Positions 1 through 7,737 of a stretch of DNA of 64,000 bases are shown here, in pieces. The stretch covers positions 310,001 through 374,000 of the forward strand of contig CBDDKF010000002.1 of NCBI GenBank assembly GCA_965230015.1, given 5' to 3'. The position numbers and the translations under genes are program-made. The notes beneath the pieces are model-generated. The model did not search any database and was not told where the DNA came from. It was given only the letters and a program-made list of their open reading frames with translations. Positions within the stretch are counted from its first letter, which is position 1. Every line of letters begins with the position of its first letter. This DNA is from JABSQH01 sp965230015 (GTDB lineage Bacteria; Actinomycetota; Acidimicrobiia; Acidimicrobiales; Ilumatobacteraceae).

Positions 1-1169
1 CCGACGACGAACTGAACACCGGCGGTGCCGTGCTCGGTGCCGTCGCCGTTCCAGTCGGGACGTCGCCCGAACTCGGTCCAGGTGGCGACCACCACCCGTT
101 CTGCCGCCGGCCCCAATCGTTGGTGGAATCGACGAACTCCGGAGTCGAGTTCGCCGAGGAGCTGCGGCAGGTCGACGGCCTGGTTGGCGTGCGTGTCGAA
201 CCCGTCAAGCGACACGTGGAATGCGCGGGTCGGAATCCCGCCGTTGATCAGGTCGGCCACGAGGGCGAGCTGTGGACCGAGCTCGCCCTCGTCGACATCG
301 TCGGCGTCATCGAACGCTTCGCCGAACTCGGCATCGCGTTCACCAGGACGATCGACGATCGGACCGAGGCGGGCCCCGAGCCCGCGCAAGTCGAGCTGGC
401 TGTTGCGAGCGAGTGCGACCAGGTCGGACCCCGCAGCAGCCGGTTGGTTGCGCAGCGCAGCATCGAGCGCCACGTACTCGTCGACGAACTCGGCCGACCA
501 GGGGACGCGCCGACCAGGTTCGAGTCCGACGGGACTCCAGCCATCGGCGTACATCGTTGGACTGATGCCGCCCATGCTCAGCCCGAGGAGCGGGTCGGGC
601 TCCGCGCCGGCGAGGTCGCCGAGCGCCCGGCCGATCCATCCGGTGCGCGTGCCAAAGTCCGGCGAACCCTTCTCCCACATGTCGGTGGCGTCGAAGTGAC
701 TCAAGCTCGAGCCCTCCCAGCCGACGCCGTGCACGATGGCCAGCTCGCCGGCCGCCCATCGCTCGGCGAGATACGGCATGGCGTGAAGGGCGAAGCCGTC
801 GTCGATCGGCGTCACCGGTGCATCGGCTCGATCGATGTCGAGCGTGCCCGCGCCGCGGACCAGGCCGTAGCGACGGTCGTTCAGCGGCACCACAGCATTG
901 AGGAAGTCGACGCCACCACTGAGCTGCACCGAGACCAACACCAGCCCGGGGTCGGCTCCCCCGCTGCCACGTGTGCGCCCACCGGCGGTCGGCCCGTAGT
1001 TCTGAGTGGTCGACTCCGCTGCGATCAGCCGATCGACCATCCGGGGCGCCACGAGGGAAGCCCCAGCGGCACCGAGGGCGCCGCAACCGGCGATGGTCAG
1101 GAATTGGCGTCGCGTCGGACGGGGGCGCCGAGCCGCAGGACGTGACGACGGTGGGGTTTCATTGCTCAT
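1..1169 (-). CDS. DUF1501 family secreted protein (partial, runs off the left edge)
   Basis: This is the N-terminal ~389 residues of a DUF1501 protein; the 3' end lies beyond the window. The ATG at 1169 gives a Tat-type signal: Arg-rich start, RRQFL at residues 20-24, then a Gly/Ala-rich hydrophobic stretch. The mature part shows the family's opening SGGVDFLNAVVPL and a later TEFGRR. DUF1501 belongs to the alkaline-phosphatase/sulfatase superfamily and is normally paired with DUF1800, as here: its ATG overlaps the DUF1800 stop codon (ATGA, 1166-1169), so the pair is translationally coupled. The biochemical role of this pair is not established. The family call is firm and the function unknown. 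Confidence 0.85.
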   Translation of the reverse strand, partial: MSNETPPSSRPAARRPRPTRRQFLTIAGCGALGAAGASLVAPRMVDRLIAAESTTQNYGPTAGGRTRGSGGADPGLVLVSVQLSGGVDFLNAVVPLNDRRYGLVRGAGTLDIDRADAPVTPIDDGFALHAMPYLAERWAAGELAIVHGVGWEGSSLSHFDATDMWEKGSPDFGTRTGWIGRALGDLAGAEPDPLLGLSMGGISPTMYADGWSPVGLEPGRRVPWSAEFVDEYVALDAALRNQPAAAGSDLVALARNSQLDLRGLGARLGPIVDRPGERDAEFGEAFDDADDVDEGELGPQLALVADLINGGIPTRAFHVSLDGFDTHANQAVDLPQLLGELDSGVRRFHQRLGPAAERVVVATWTEFGRRPDWNGDGTEHGTAGVQFVV

Positions 1170-2548
1170 ATCAGGATCACCTCGGGGGATGTGATGGCCA
1201 CGGCGAGCGCGGTAGCCAGGGCGCCGACGTCGCCGTCGGGTGCGGAGAGTGCGGCGACGATCGCCGACTCGGTGTCGGCGCTCCACTCCACGACGCCGAG
1301 CGCCGCGAAGATGGCCGCAACAGCGGCGTTCGGGCTCCGCCCGACGGCGTCACGGATGCGTTGGAGCGGTGCGGTCTGCACATCGTCGATCTCGATCGAC
1401 TCAGCGAAGGCGATGGCCGCGTTCAGCCGACCGGCCGACCGCGTGGCGTCGAGCCAGGGTTCGTTGTGCGGCCACCCGCCGACGTTCGGTGGATGGCCAA
1501 TGAACTGACCCATCTCTTCGAGCATGGCGATCACCACGAACCACGGCAGTGGAGCACCGCTGGCGATCTCGCTCTCCTCGGCATCATCGTCGTCACTGCC
1601 GTCACCGACTGCCGTCGTCCTGACGTCGACGAGGTCGAGGGCCAACCCGCGCACCAGGGCGACCATCGTTTCGATCGGCTGGCTCACCAGACCGGCATGG
1701 ACATCGTCGGCGTAGAACGCCGGGTGGGTGAACATCGCGGACAACAGGTCGGCGATGCGCAGACGGGACGCAAACGCGGCAGCGAGGAAGTCGAGCACCT
1801 CGGGCGGCGGTGCCGTCCCGGCGTAGCGCATCCACACCCGCGAGGCGATGAACCGGTGGCATTCCGGCCGGGCGACGATGAGGTCGACCACGTCGTCACC
1901 GTCGAAGCTCCCCGTGTTGCCCAAGATCGTCTTGACCCCGTCGTCGTGTAGTCCTGCATTCAGCGACACCGTCGGCGGATAGTCACCACCGAGCGTGTAG
2001 CCGGTGAACGCACGCCCCGCGTTGACGACGTCGAACTGGTGGTAGCCGCCATCGACGCCCAACGAGAACAGCTCCATCAGTTCGCGGGCGTAGTTCTCGT
2101 TGGGCCGACCGACGATCGACTGGTCGAGGTCGAGCCAGATCACCATCGCCGGATCGCGGGCCATCAGCTTGAGCAGATCGTCGAAGCGTCCCAGGCCGTA
2201 GCGGCGGAACGTGAGCAACTGGGCGTGCAGCAGCTCGGGGTTCTCGAACTTGTCGACGTTGGTGGCGAAGTGCCCGTGCCAGAACCAGGTGAGCTTCTCG
2301 ATGGCCGGCGTCGGCGACGTCGCGGCGAGGCGGATGAACCACAGGTTTAGATGCTCGGTGTCGTAGGCCGGTTCACCGGCGAAGCGCATCGGGCTTCCGG
2401 CGTCGGTTGCTCGTCGATGGTCGAACATCGACTCGACCGTCGCTTCGATGCCGTCGCGCGCGGTCTGGTCGATCTGTGCAGGAGTCGCCCCGAACGCTGC
2501 CCGACGCCAGAGGTGGGCGGCGTTGCGAGGGGTCGCGTCGATCGGCAT
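1166..2548 (-). CDS. DUF1800 family protein
   Basis: A 460-residue DUF1800 protein. I chose the ATG at 2548 because the family signature (HLWRRAAFGATPAQID) begins about 11 residues later; further upstream the frame runs through intergenic repeats. Typical family segments are visible: WFWHGHFATN, the NENYARELMELFSLG block near the middle and an AFTGY segment. DUF1800 proteins are usually encoded directly before DUF1501, and this one overlaps the DUF1501 start by 4 bp. The pair is common in Planctomycetes and Actinobacteria that process complex organic matter, with no proven activity. No clear signal peptide is seen in this protein. Confidence 0.85.
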   Translation of the reverse strand: MPIDATPRNAAHLWRRAAFGATPAQIDQTARDGIEATVESMFDHRRATDAGSPMRFAGEPAYDTEHLNLWFIRLAATSPTPAIEKLTWFWHGHFATNVDKFENPELLHAQLLTFRRYGLGRFDDLLKLMARDPAMVIWLDLDQSIVGRPNENYARELMELFSLGVDGGYHQFDVVNAGRAFTGYTLGGDYPPTVSLNAGLHDDGVKTILGNTGSFDGDDVVDLIVARPECHRFIASRVWMRYAGTAPPPEVLDFLAAAFASRLRIADLLSAMFTHPAFYADDVHAGLVSQPIETMVALVRGLALDLVDVRTTAVGDGSDDDDAEESEIASGAPLPWFVVIAMLEEMGQFIGHPPNVGGWPHNEPWLDATRSAGRLNAAIAFAESIEIDDVQTAPLQRIRDAVGRSPNAAVAAIFAALGVVEWSADTESAIVAALSAPDGDVGALATALAVAITSPEVILI

Positions 2549-2593
2549 ACCGCCACCGTGCCGATCCGTTGATGAAAGATCGGTGAGGCCCAA

Positions 2594-2652
2594 CCCCGTT
2601 TGTGTGCAACATTGCGCGCACCTGCCGCCCGCGAAGTTCGACACAAACGGGG
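2594..2652. repeat. Long inverted repeat, GTTTGT type (copy 1)
   Basis: CCCCGTTTGTGT at 2594-2605 is a perfect inverted match to ACACAAACGGGG at 2641-2652, and the outer stem can be extended to 15 of 17 positions. The 35-nt interior is GC-rich. It lies between two divergently transcribed genes, so it is unlikely to be just a terminator. A related element is at 28168-28220. Confidence 0.7.
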
Positions 2653-2687
2653 CTGGTCGCGATGGGTAGCGTCCAGCTCGAGATCTT

Positions 2688-2762
2688 GGCCGTGACGTAG
2701 GTGGCCGTGGTGTAGTTGGCCGTGACGTTGGCGGCCGTGGTGTAGTTGGCCGTGACGTTGGC
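2688..2762. repeat. 15-bp tandem repeat, five units
   Basis: Five consecutive 15-bp units of the form GGCCGTGRYGTWGKY sit in the leader region just before the DUF2855 gene. Alternate units are nearly identical (GGCCGTGGTGTAGTT and GGCCGTGACGTTGGC), so the region can also be read as a 30-bp period repeated about 2.5 times. Confidence 0.8.
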
Positions 2763-2785
2763 GGCCTCGACGGAGGGGGAACAAC

Positions 2786-3841
2786 ATGTGGCTGATCACC
2801 GTCAATCGTGCGGACGTGAGCGATGTGGCCGCCGAGCAGATCGACGGCCCCGACCTGAACGCAGGACAGGTTCGCCTCGACATCGCGCGGTTTGGCCTGA
2901 CGACGAACAACGTGACCTACGCCGTGTTCGGTGATGCGCTCGGGTACTGGGCGCACTTCCCGGCCGGCGACCGCGGCTGCGTGCCCGTGTGGGGGTTCGC
3001 CGACGTGGTCGAGTCGACCCACGACGACGTCGCGGTCGGCGAGCGACTCTTCGGCTACCTCCCGATGGCCTCACAACTGGTGGTGGCACCACGCGACGTC
3101 ACCGCGCTGTCGATGCAGGACGCCATCGAGCACCGCCGCGACCTGCATCCGTGGTACACGAGGCTGTATCGCTGCAGCAGCGATCCGCTGTACACCCCAG
3201 CGAGCGAGTCGCTGCAGACGGTGATGTGGGCCCTGTTCATAACCGGCTGGGCGCTGGCCGATCAGCTCGCCGGCAACGTCGCGACCGTCGTCGTGTCGAG
3301 CGCGTCGAGCAAGACCTCCCTGGCGTTGGCGTGGTCGCTACGCCATGCGGCGTCCGACCTCACGATCGTCGGACTGACGTCGTCGGGCAACGCACAGTTC
3401 GTCGAGGGAACGGGCGCCTACGACATCACCGCAACCTACGAGAGCCTGGCGCTGGGTGACGTCGCCGGCCCTGCCGCCTACGTCGACACCGCCGGCAACC
3501 CAGGCGTGACCGGTCGCGTCCATGCGGCGCTCGGGGACCGTCTCGTCGACTCGGTCACGCTCGGCGCAACACATCGCGGCGCAGGCGGCGACGGCTCAGC
3601 GCTGGTCGGACCAACACCGCGCTTCTTCTTCATCCCCGACGTCGCCGAGCAGGGCGCAGCCGATGAGGGCGGCGGGTATCACACTCGTTTCGCCTCGGCA
3701 TGGGGCGACTTCGCGCCGTGGATCGGCGATCGGCTGCACATCGAGGAGACGACCGGTGTCGACGCCGTCGTCAATGCGTATCAGCGCGCTGCGGCAGGCG
3801 CCTTTCCGCCCGACACCGCAGCCGTGCTCTCCTGGCGCTGA
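2786..3841 (+). CDS. DUF2855 family protein
   Basis: A 351-residue protein matching DUF2855, a family with MDR/zinc-alcohol-dehydrogenase-like organisation but without assigned activity. Visible family features are the N-terminal NNVTYAVFGDALGYW, a VWGFADVV segment and a central nucleotide-binding-like region (VVVSSASSKTSLALAW, about residues 168-183). The start ATG at 2786 is preceded by a GGAGGGGG Shine-Dalgarno at good spacing. Directly upstream lies the 15-bp tandem repeat, probably inside its leader. It is convergent with the MFS gene that follows, with a 19-bp gap. Confidence 0.8.
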   Translation: MWLITVNRADVSDVAAEQIDGPDLNAGQVRLDIARFGLTTNNVTYAVFGDALGYWAHFPAGDRGCVPVWGFADVVESTHDDVAVGERLFGYLPMASQLVVAPRDVTALSMQDAIEHRRDLHPWYTRLYRCSSDPLYTPASESLQTVMWALFITGWALADQLAGNVATVVVSSASSKTSLALAWSLRHAASDLTIVGLTSSGNAQFVEGTGAYDITATYESLALGDVAGPAAYVDTAGNPGVTGRVHAALGDRLVDSVTLGATHRGAGGDGSALVGPTPRFFFIPDVAEQGAADEGGGYHTRFASAWGDFAPWIGDRLHIEETTGVDAVVNAYQRAAAGAFPPDTAAVLSWR

Positions 3842-3860
3842 GCCGGCCTCGCTGCGTGCG

Positions 3861-5093
3861 TCACTCGGCGAACTGCAGATCGCGCGCCGGACCAACGGTT
3901 TCGGGCATCCGCCGGAGCAACCACGCTGCGCCAACCACCAGCACGGCCGCCACCACCATCAACTCATCGACCTCACGCCGTGTCGACACCAGGCCGACCA
4001 CAAGGAGGCCGATCGAGCTCCCCAGCACTTGGAACGACACGAGGAACGACTGGAACGTCGCCCGCACCTCAGTGGCGAACAGTTCGGCCATGTACGCCCC
4101 GCCGGCTGGCCAAATCGCCGAGTTGGCGAAGACGATCAACCAGTAGCCGAGAGCGAACGTCGTCGGCGCACCGAACGGGAAGATGATGAGCACCCCTGCG
4201 GCGAGCGCAACGAGTGACGCAGCGATCGCCGGCCGGCGGCCCCACCGGTCGCTCAAGCGGCCGCCAACGAGGAAGCCGACGATCCCAAACGGTGCACCGA
4301 GAATCAGCACGAGCGAGTACAAGCCGATCCAGTCGTAGTCGACCGTCGCCACGTGCGAGGCATAGAACAACGCCGACGTCTCGACGGCACCGTAGGCGAA
4401 CTGGATGGCCGCCATTCTGACGATCCACGGTCGATACTCCGGAGCGATCGTGGGCCAGAACGAACGCTGCAGCCGATCATCGGCCTCGGCCCGCTCGAAC
4501 GCTCCGGTCTCGTGCAACGACCGCCGTAACCACACCACCAATGGCATCAGCACGAGCGGCCAGATGTACAGCACGCGCCACCCGAGACTGCTGGCATCGG
4601 CCAGCGGCAACAGGAATGCGAGGGTGCCGGCGCCGAGCCCCGACAGTGCACCCAGCACCGCCAGCGCGTTGCCGCGCCGCCGAGCGTCGACCTGTTCGGA
4701 GATCACCACCGTGGCGACGGCGGTCTCGGTGCCGACGAACACGCGCACCGCCGAACTGAAGACGACGAACACGTACAGTCCCCACGATGCAGCGGTGAGG
4801 CCCGTAGCCAGCGTGAATCCCACCATCGAGATCACGAGCAGCCGCTTGCGTCCGATCCGGTCGGCCAACCGGGCCACCGGAATGCTGCCGAGCCCCATGA
4901 AGCGGATCACCGAGGTCGCCACGGCGAACGCCGACGCTGTCACCCCCAGCCCGACCGAGATCGTGCTGGCGCCGATCGACAGCAGCGAGCTGTCGTAGCT
5001 CTCGAAGTAGCCGACCAACAGCAAGGGGCGCACCGCTGCCCACTCGGCGCCCGACAGCTGGAACACCTGGTTGAATCGTCGACGCACACTCAT
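3861..5093 (-). CDS. MFS transporter
   Basis: A 410-residue major facilitator with about 12 predicted membrane segments. The MFS motif A is visible twice, in the loops after helices 2 and 8 (ADRIGRKR near residue 76 and GRLSDRWGRRPA near residue 275), as expected for the two six-helix halves. The overall pattern resembles the sugar/metabolite:proton symporter group, but the substrate cannot be read from the sequence. It is transcribed divergently from the SDR gene, with about 80 bp between the starts. Confidence 0.85.
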   Translation of the reverse strand: MSVRRRFNQVFQLSGAEWAAVRPLLLVGYFESYDSSLLSIGASTISVGLGVTASAFAVATSVIRFMGLGSIPVARLADRIGRKRLLVISMVGFTLATGLTAASWGLYVFVVFSSAVRVFVGTETAVATVVISEQVDARRRGNALAVLGALSGLGAGTLAFLLPLADASSLGWRVLYIWPLVLMPLVVWLRRSLHETGAFERAEADDRLQRSFWPTIAPEYRPWIVRMAAIQFAYGAVETSALFYASHVATVDYDWIGLYSLVLILGAPFGIVGFLVGGRLSDRWGRRPAIAASLVALAAGVLIIFPFGAPTTFALGYWLIVFANSAIWPAGGAYMAELFATEVRATFQSFLVSFQVLGSSIGLLVVGLVSTRREVDELMVVAAVLVVGAAWLLRRMPETVGPARDLQFAE

Positions 5094-5173
5094 CGGCGAT
5101 CGAGATGGTGGTCCCGCGTCACTGCGCCAGACTAGAGACCACGACGATGCCTGCGGGCTGGAACGGAGACGAC

Positions 5174-6097
5174 ATGAGCGACAAGTGGACCACCGACGAC
5201 ATCGGCGACCAGACCGGCCGGGTCGCCGTGATCACCGGCGCCAACACCGGCCTCGGACTCGAGACCGCTCGTGCTCTCGCTGCCGCCGGGGCGTCGGTCG
5301 TACTCGCAGTGCGCAACGTCGACAAGGGTGCAACCGCGATCGACGACATCCGTGCCGATGTGCCTGACGCGGAGCTCGATGTCCTCGAACTCGATCTGGC
5401 ATCGCTCGATTCGATTCGCGCGGCGGCCGAACAGCTCGACGCACAGACCGAGCGCGTCGACCTACTGATCAACAACGCCGGGGTGATGTACACCCCTCGG
5501 CAAGAAACCGCCGATGGCTTCGAGATGCAGTTCGGCACGAATCATCTTGGGCACTTCGCGTTCACCGGCCAGGTGCTCGACCAGTTGCTGGCCACCGAGG
5601 GTTCGCGCATCGTCACGGTGAGCAGCGTCGGCCACCGGATCCTGTCGTCGATCGACTTCGACGACATCAACGCCACCAAGGGCTACAACCGGATCTCTGC
5701 GTACGGCCGCTCGAAGCTGGCCAACCTGCTGTTCACGTATGAGTTGCAACGCCGGCTCGACGAGGCCAATGCATCGACCATCGCCCTCGCCGCCCATCCT
5801 GGCGGCTCCGATACCGACCTCGTTCGGCATGTGCCCGGCGCAGGCTTCCTCGCACCTGCGTTCGGCAAGCTGGCCCAGAGCGCCGCGATGGGAGCGCTCC
5901 CGCAGCTGCGCGCGGCGACCGATCCGGCTGCAACCGGCGGCCAGTACTACGGACCCGACGGCTTCATGGAAGTGCGCGGACATCCCGTGGTGGTCGAGTC
6001 GAGCGGCCGGTCCAACGACGCCGACCTGCAAGAGCGGTTGTGGGCAGTGTCCGAGGACATGACCGGCGTCGACTATCCGTTCCCCAAGTCGACCTGA
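5174..6097 (+). CDS. SDR family oxidoreductase (retinol-dehydrogenase-like)
   Basis: A 307-residue short-chain dehydrogenase. The ATG at 5174 has a GGAGAC box 6 nt upstream, which favours it over ATGs further upstream. The Rossmann glycine motif is GANTGLG, NNAG is present, the catalytic Ser is in VTVSSVGHR and the catalytic Tyr/Lys pair is YGRSK. The length and the C-terminal segment FMEVRGHPVVVESS are typical of the WW-domain-oxidoreductase/retinol-dehydrogenase-like branch. The substrate is unknown. The next gene downstream is an HxlR regulator, separated by a palindromic repeat. Confidence 0.88.
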   Translation: MSDKWTTDDIGDQTGRVAVITGANTGLGLETARALAAAGASVVLAVRNVDKGATAIDDIRADVPDAELDVLELDLASLDSIRAAAEQLDAQTERVDLLINNAGVMYTPRQETADGFEMQFGTNHLGHFAFTGQVLDQLLATEGSRIVTVSSVGHRILSSIDFDDINATKGYNRISAYGRSKLANLLFTYELQRRLDEANASTIALAAHPGGSDTDLVRHVPGAGFLAPAFGKLAQSAAMGALPQLRAATDPAATGGQYYGPDGFMEVRGHPVVVESSGRSNDADLQERLWAVSEDMTGVDYPFPKST

Positions 6098-6110
6098 GAC
6101 CACGAGCGAC

Positions 6111-6160
6111 GTTCTCGGCGGCGTCAGTTGCGGACTCCGCCCACGACGACGCCGAGAAGC
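6111..6160. repeat. 49-bp nested palindrome (TTCTCGGCG family), degenerate single copy
   Basis: Outer arms GTTCTCGGCG and CGCCGAGAAGC enclose an inner partial arm (AGTTGCGGA...CCGC). It belongs to the same family as the copies at 16537, 18761 and the array at 40924. Confidence 0.7.
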
Positions 6161-6233
6161 GGCGGGCAGAGATCATGAACACGACGACCATCAACGCGCC
6201 GAGTAGTGCTGCGCTACCGGCTACCGTTTCGCC

Positions 6234-6686
6234 GTGACCAAGCTGCGCGACATCGGCGAACAAGCCTGTCCGATCGCCGCCGCGCTGTCCGACATCGGCG
6301 ATGCCTGGAGCTTTCTCATCTTGCGCGAGGCGTTCTACGGCCGGGCGACGTTTTCTGAGTTCGTCAAGTACACCAACGCCCAAAAGACCGTCGTGTCGGC
6401 CCGGCTCAACAAGCTGGTCGATGCCGGCATCATGCGCCGCGAGCAGTACTCGACGAGTCCGCCGCGCGACCGCTACGTGCTGACCGCCAAAGGACTCGAC
6501 CTGTCGGACGCGCTCCTCGTGCTCGGTGAGTGGGGCCGCCGTTGGGCCGACGACGACAAATACTTCATGATCGACTTCGTCCACGAGCCCTGTGGCCACG
6601 ACGTCGATCCGCAGCTGTCGTGCGGCCACTGCAACGAGCCGATCACGCGCGACAACACCGCACCGCGCATCAATCCCCGTCCGTAA
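6234..6686 (+). CDS. HxlR family transcriptional regulator
   Basis: A 150-residue winged-helix regulator of the HxlR type: CPIAAALSDIGDAWSFLILREA near the N-terminus, then the recognition region VVSARLNKLVDAGIMRR and the wing (PRDRYVLTAKG). The GTG at 6234 is the only start that keeps the full domain; no Shine-Dalgarno is seen, so it may be leaderless. The tail carries CGH and CGHC motifs at about residues 118-136, which look like a small metal or redox site. A paralogue with the same tail is at 12559-13035. The target genes are unknown; the adjacent SDR and tautomerase genes are candidates. Confidence 0.88.
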   Translation: MTKLRDIGEQACPIAAALSDIGDAWSFLILREAFYGRATFSEFVKYTNAQKTVVSARLNKLVDAGIMRREQYSTSPPRDRYVLTAKGLDLSDALLVLGEWGRRWADDDKYFMIDFVHEPCGHDVDPQLSCGHCNEPITRDNTAPRINPRP

Positions 6687-6698
6687 GCGCCGAGGCGC

Positions 6699-7097
6699 TC
6701 AGGTCGGTGCGCCCATCGCCTTCCATTCAGCCTCTTCGGGCGAGCCGGGTTCCGGCAACACGACGCCGCCCTCCATCGTGTACGACGCATCGATGTCGGC
6801 AAGCGTCGTCGTCACCGTGTCGGCGGCCACACCGGCATGGCCGGCGAGCGCGGCGCTGAGTCGCGACGTGATCTCGTTCTTCTGCGCGTCGTCGCGCCCG
6901 TGGCGAATCGTGCCGAAGACCATCGCGTTCTGACCCTCGGCCAGTTGTCCCTGGTTGTCGACGGCGTACACCACGTGCACGAACGACGGCGGCGCACCGG
7001 TGACGCCGCAATGGACGTCGACGACGTCGTTGGCGAACGCCTGGCGCTGCTCGAGGTCGAGCAACTCTGGACGGACAAGGGCTCGGTACAGCGGCAT
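6699..7097 (-). CDS. Tautomerase family protein (cis-CaaD/Tautomerase_3-like)
   Basis: A 132-residue protein starting Met-Pro (MPLYRALVRPELL), so the catalytic Pro-1 of the tautomerase superfamily would be exposed after Met removal. The double length (about 130 rather than 62 residues) and the blocks HGRDDAQKNEITSRL and EGGVVLPEPGSPEEAEW resemble cis-3-chloroacrylic acid dehalogenase and the related Tautomerase_3 family. The ATG at 7097 defines the Pro-1 start; the longer upstream frame has no such feature. A second tautomerase-like gene lies 110 bp upstream on the same strand. The substrate is unknown. Confidence 0.8.
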   Translation of the reverse strand: MPLYRALVRPELLDLEQRQAFANDVVDVHCGVTGAPPSFVHVVYAVDNQGQLAEGQNAMVFGTIRHGRDDAQKNEITSRLSAALAGHAGVAADTVTTTLADIDASYTMEGGVVLPEPGSPEEAEWKAMGAPT

Positions 7098-7207
7098 CAG
7101 GGCTCCCTGGAGTCTCGGATGATCGTCGGGTTGGCGGTTGGGCTGGCAGTTCGGGCGACGGATGAGTCGGGCGGACGCATGGTGGTGGCCACGGCTGGGG
7201 GCTTCGG

Positions 7208-7552
7208 TCAGCTGCCAGTTGACGCGGCCGGCGTCACCGCAACGACGATCTCGTGGTCGGTGCAGCCGGTCACTTCGGTCCACACGTCGCACACCCCACG
7301 CATGTACGCCTCGCGTTCGCTCAGCGTGGGCGAGTGGTCGAGCGCGCAGGCGATCACCGACGAGGTGCTCTGGCGACCTTCGGTGAACATGTAGCCCTCC
7401 GGCACCAGGCGCCACGACACGTCGGCCGGTTCGCCGGGATAGTGCGCGGCGTGCAGCGTCTGTAGCCGACTCGCCAGCTCGTCACGCGACGACGCCGCGT
7501 TGCCCTCCGCCTGGATCAAGCAACTGAAGCTCCCCTTCGCGGTGTCACCCAT
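7208..7552 (-). CDS. Tautomerase-fold protein without Pro-1
   Basis: A 114-residue protein beginning at the ATG at 7552, which has a GGAGA box directly upstream. Its second half (RQSTSSVIACALDHSP, EREAYMRGVCDVWTEVTG, HEIVVAVT) has the beta-alpha-beta pattern of the tautomerase fold. Residue 2 is Gly, so the usual catalytic proline is absent. It precedes the 132-residue Pro-1 tautomerase on the same strand, 110 bp apart. The arrangement recalls heteromeric tautomerases built from one active and one degenerate subunit, but that is inference. Confidence 0.6.
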   Translation of the reverse strand: MGDTAKGSFSCLIQAEGNAASSRDELASRLQTLHAAHYPGEPADVSWRLVPEGYMFTEGRQSTSSVIACALDHSPTLSEREAYMRGVCDVWTEVTGCTDHEIVVAVTPAASTGS

Positions 7553-7579
7553 GTCTCCATCGTCGCTCACCAGCAGTGG

Positions 7580-7594
7580 GTAGTCAAGAACTAC
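7580..7594. promoter_or_regulatory. Candidate operator/promoter between tautomerase and MFS genes
   Basis: GTAGT-N5-ACTAC is an inverted repeat in the divergent intergenic region. On the minus strand it contains TTGACT, which with a 17-nt spacer and GACGAT could be a promoter for the tautomerase-fold gene starting at 7552. Confidence 0.35.
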
Positions 7595-7737
7595 TATCAA
7601 CTCCACCCCCACAATTCGGCCCGGCCCACCTCCGAAATCCCGGGGATTTCCTGCGCCTCGCGCCGGATTTTGCGACAAGAACCCGAGAGTCGCGGATGTC
7701 TCGTGTGCCATGCTCGGCAACTGGGGAGCGCACCGGA

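Noticed and set aside
24..1145. Long plus-strand frames in the 0-1.2 kb region
   Set aside because: They are Arg-rich mirror frames of the DUF1501 gene on the other strand, which has a Tat signal and family motifs.
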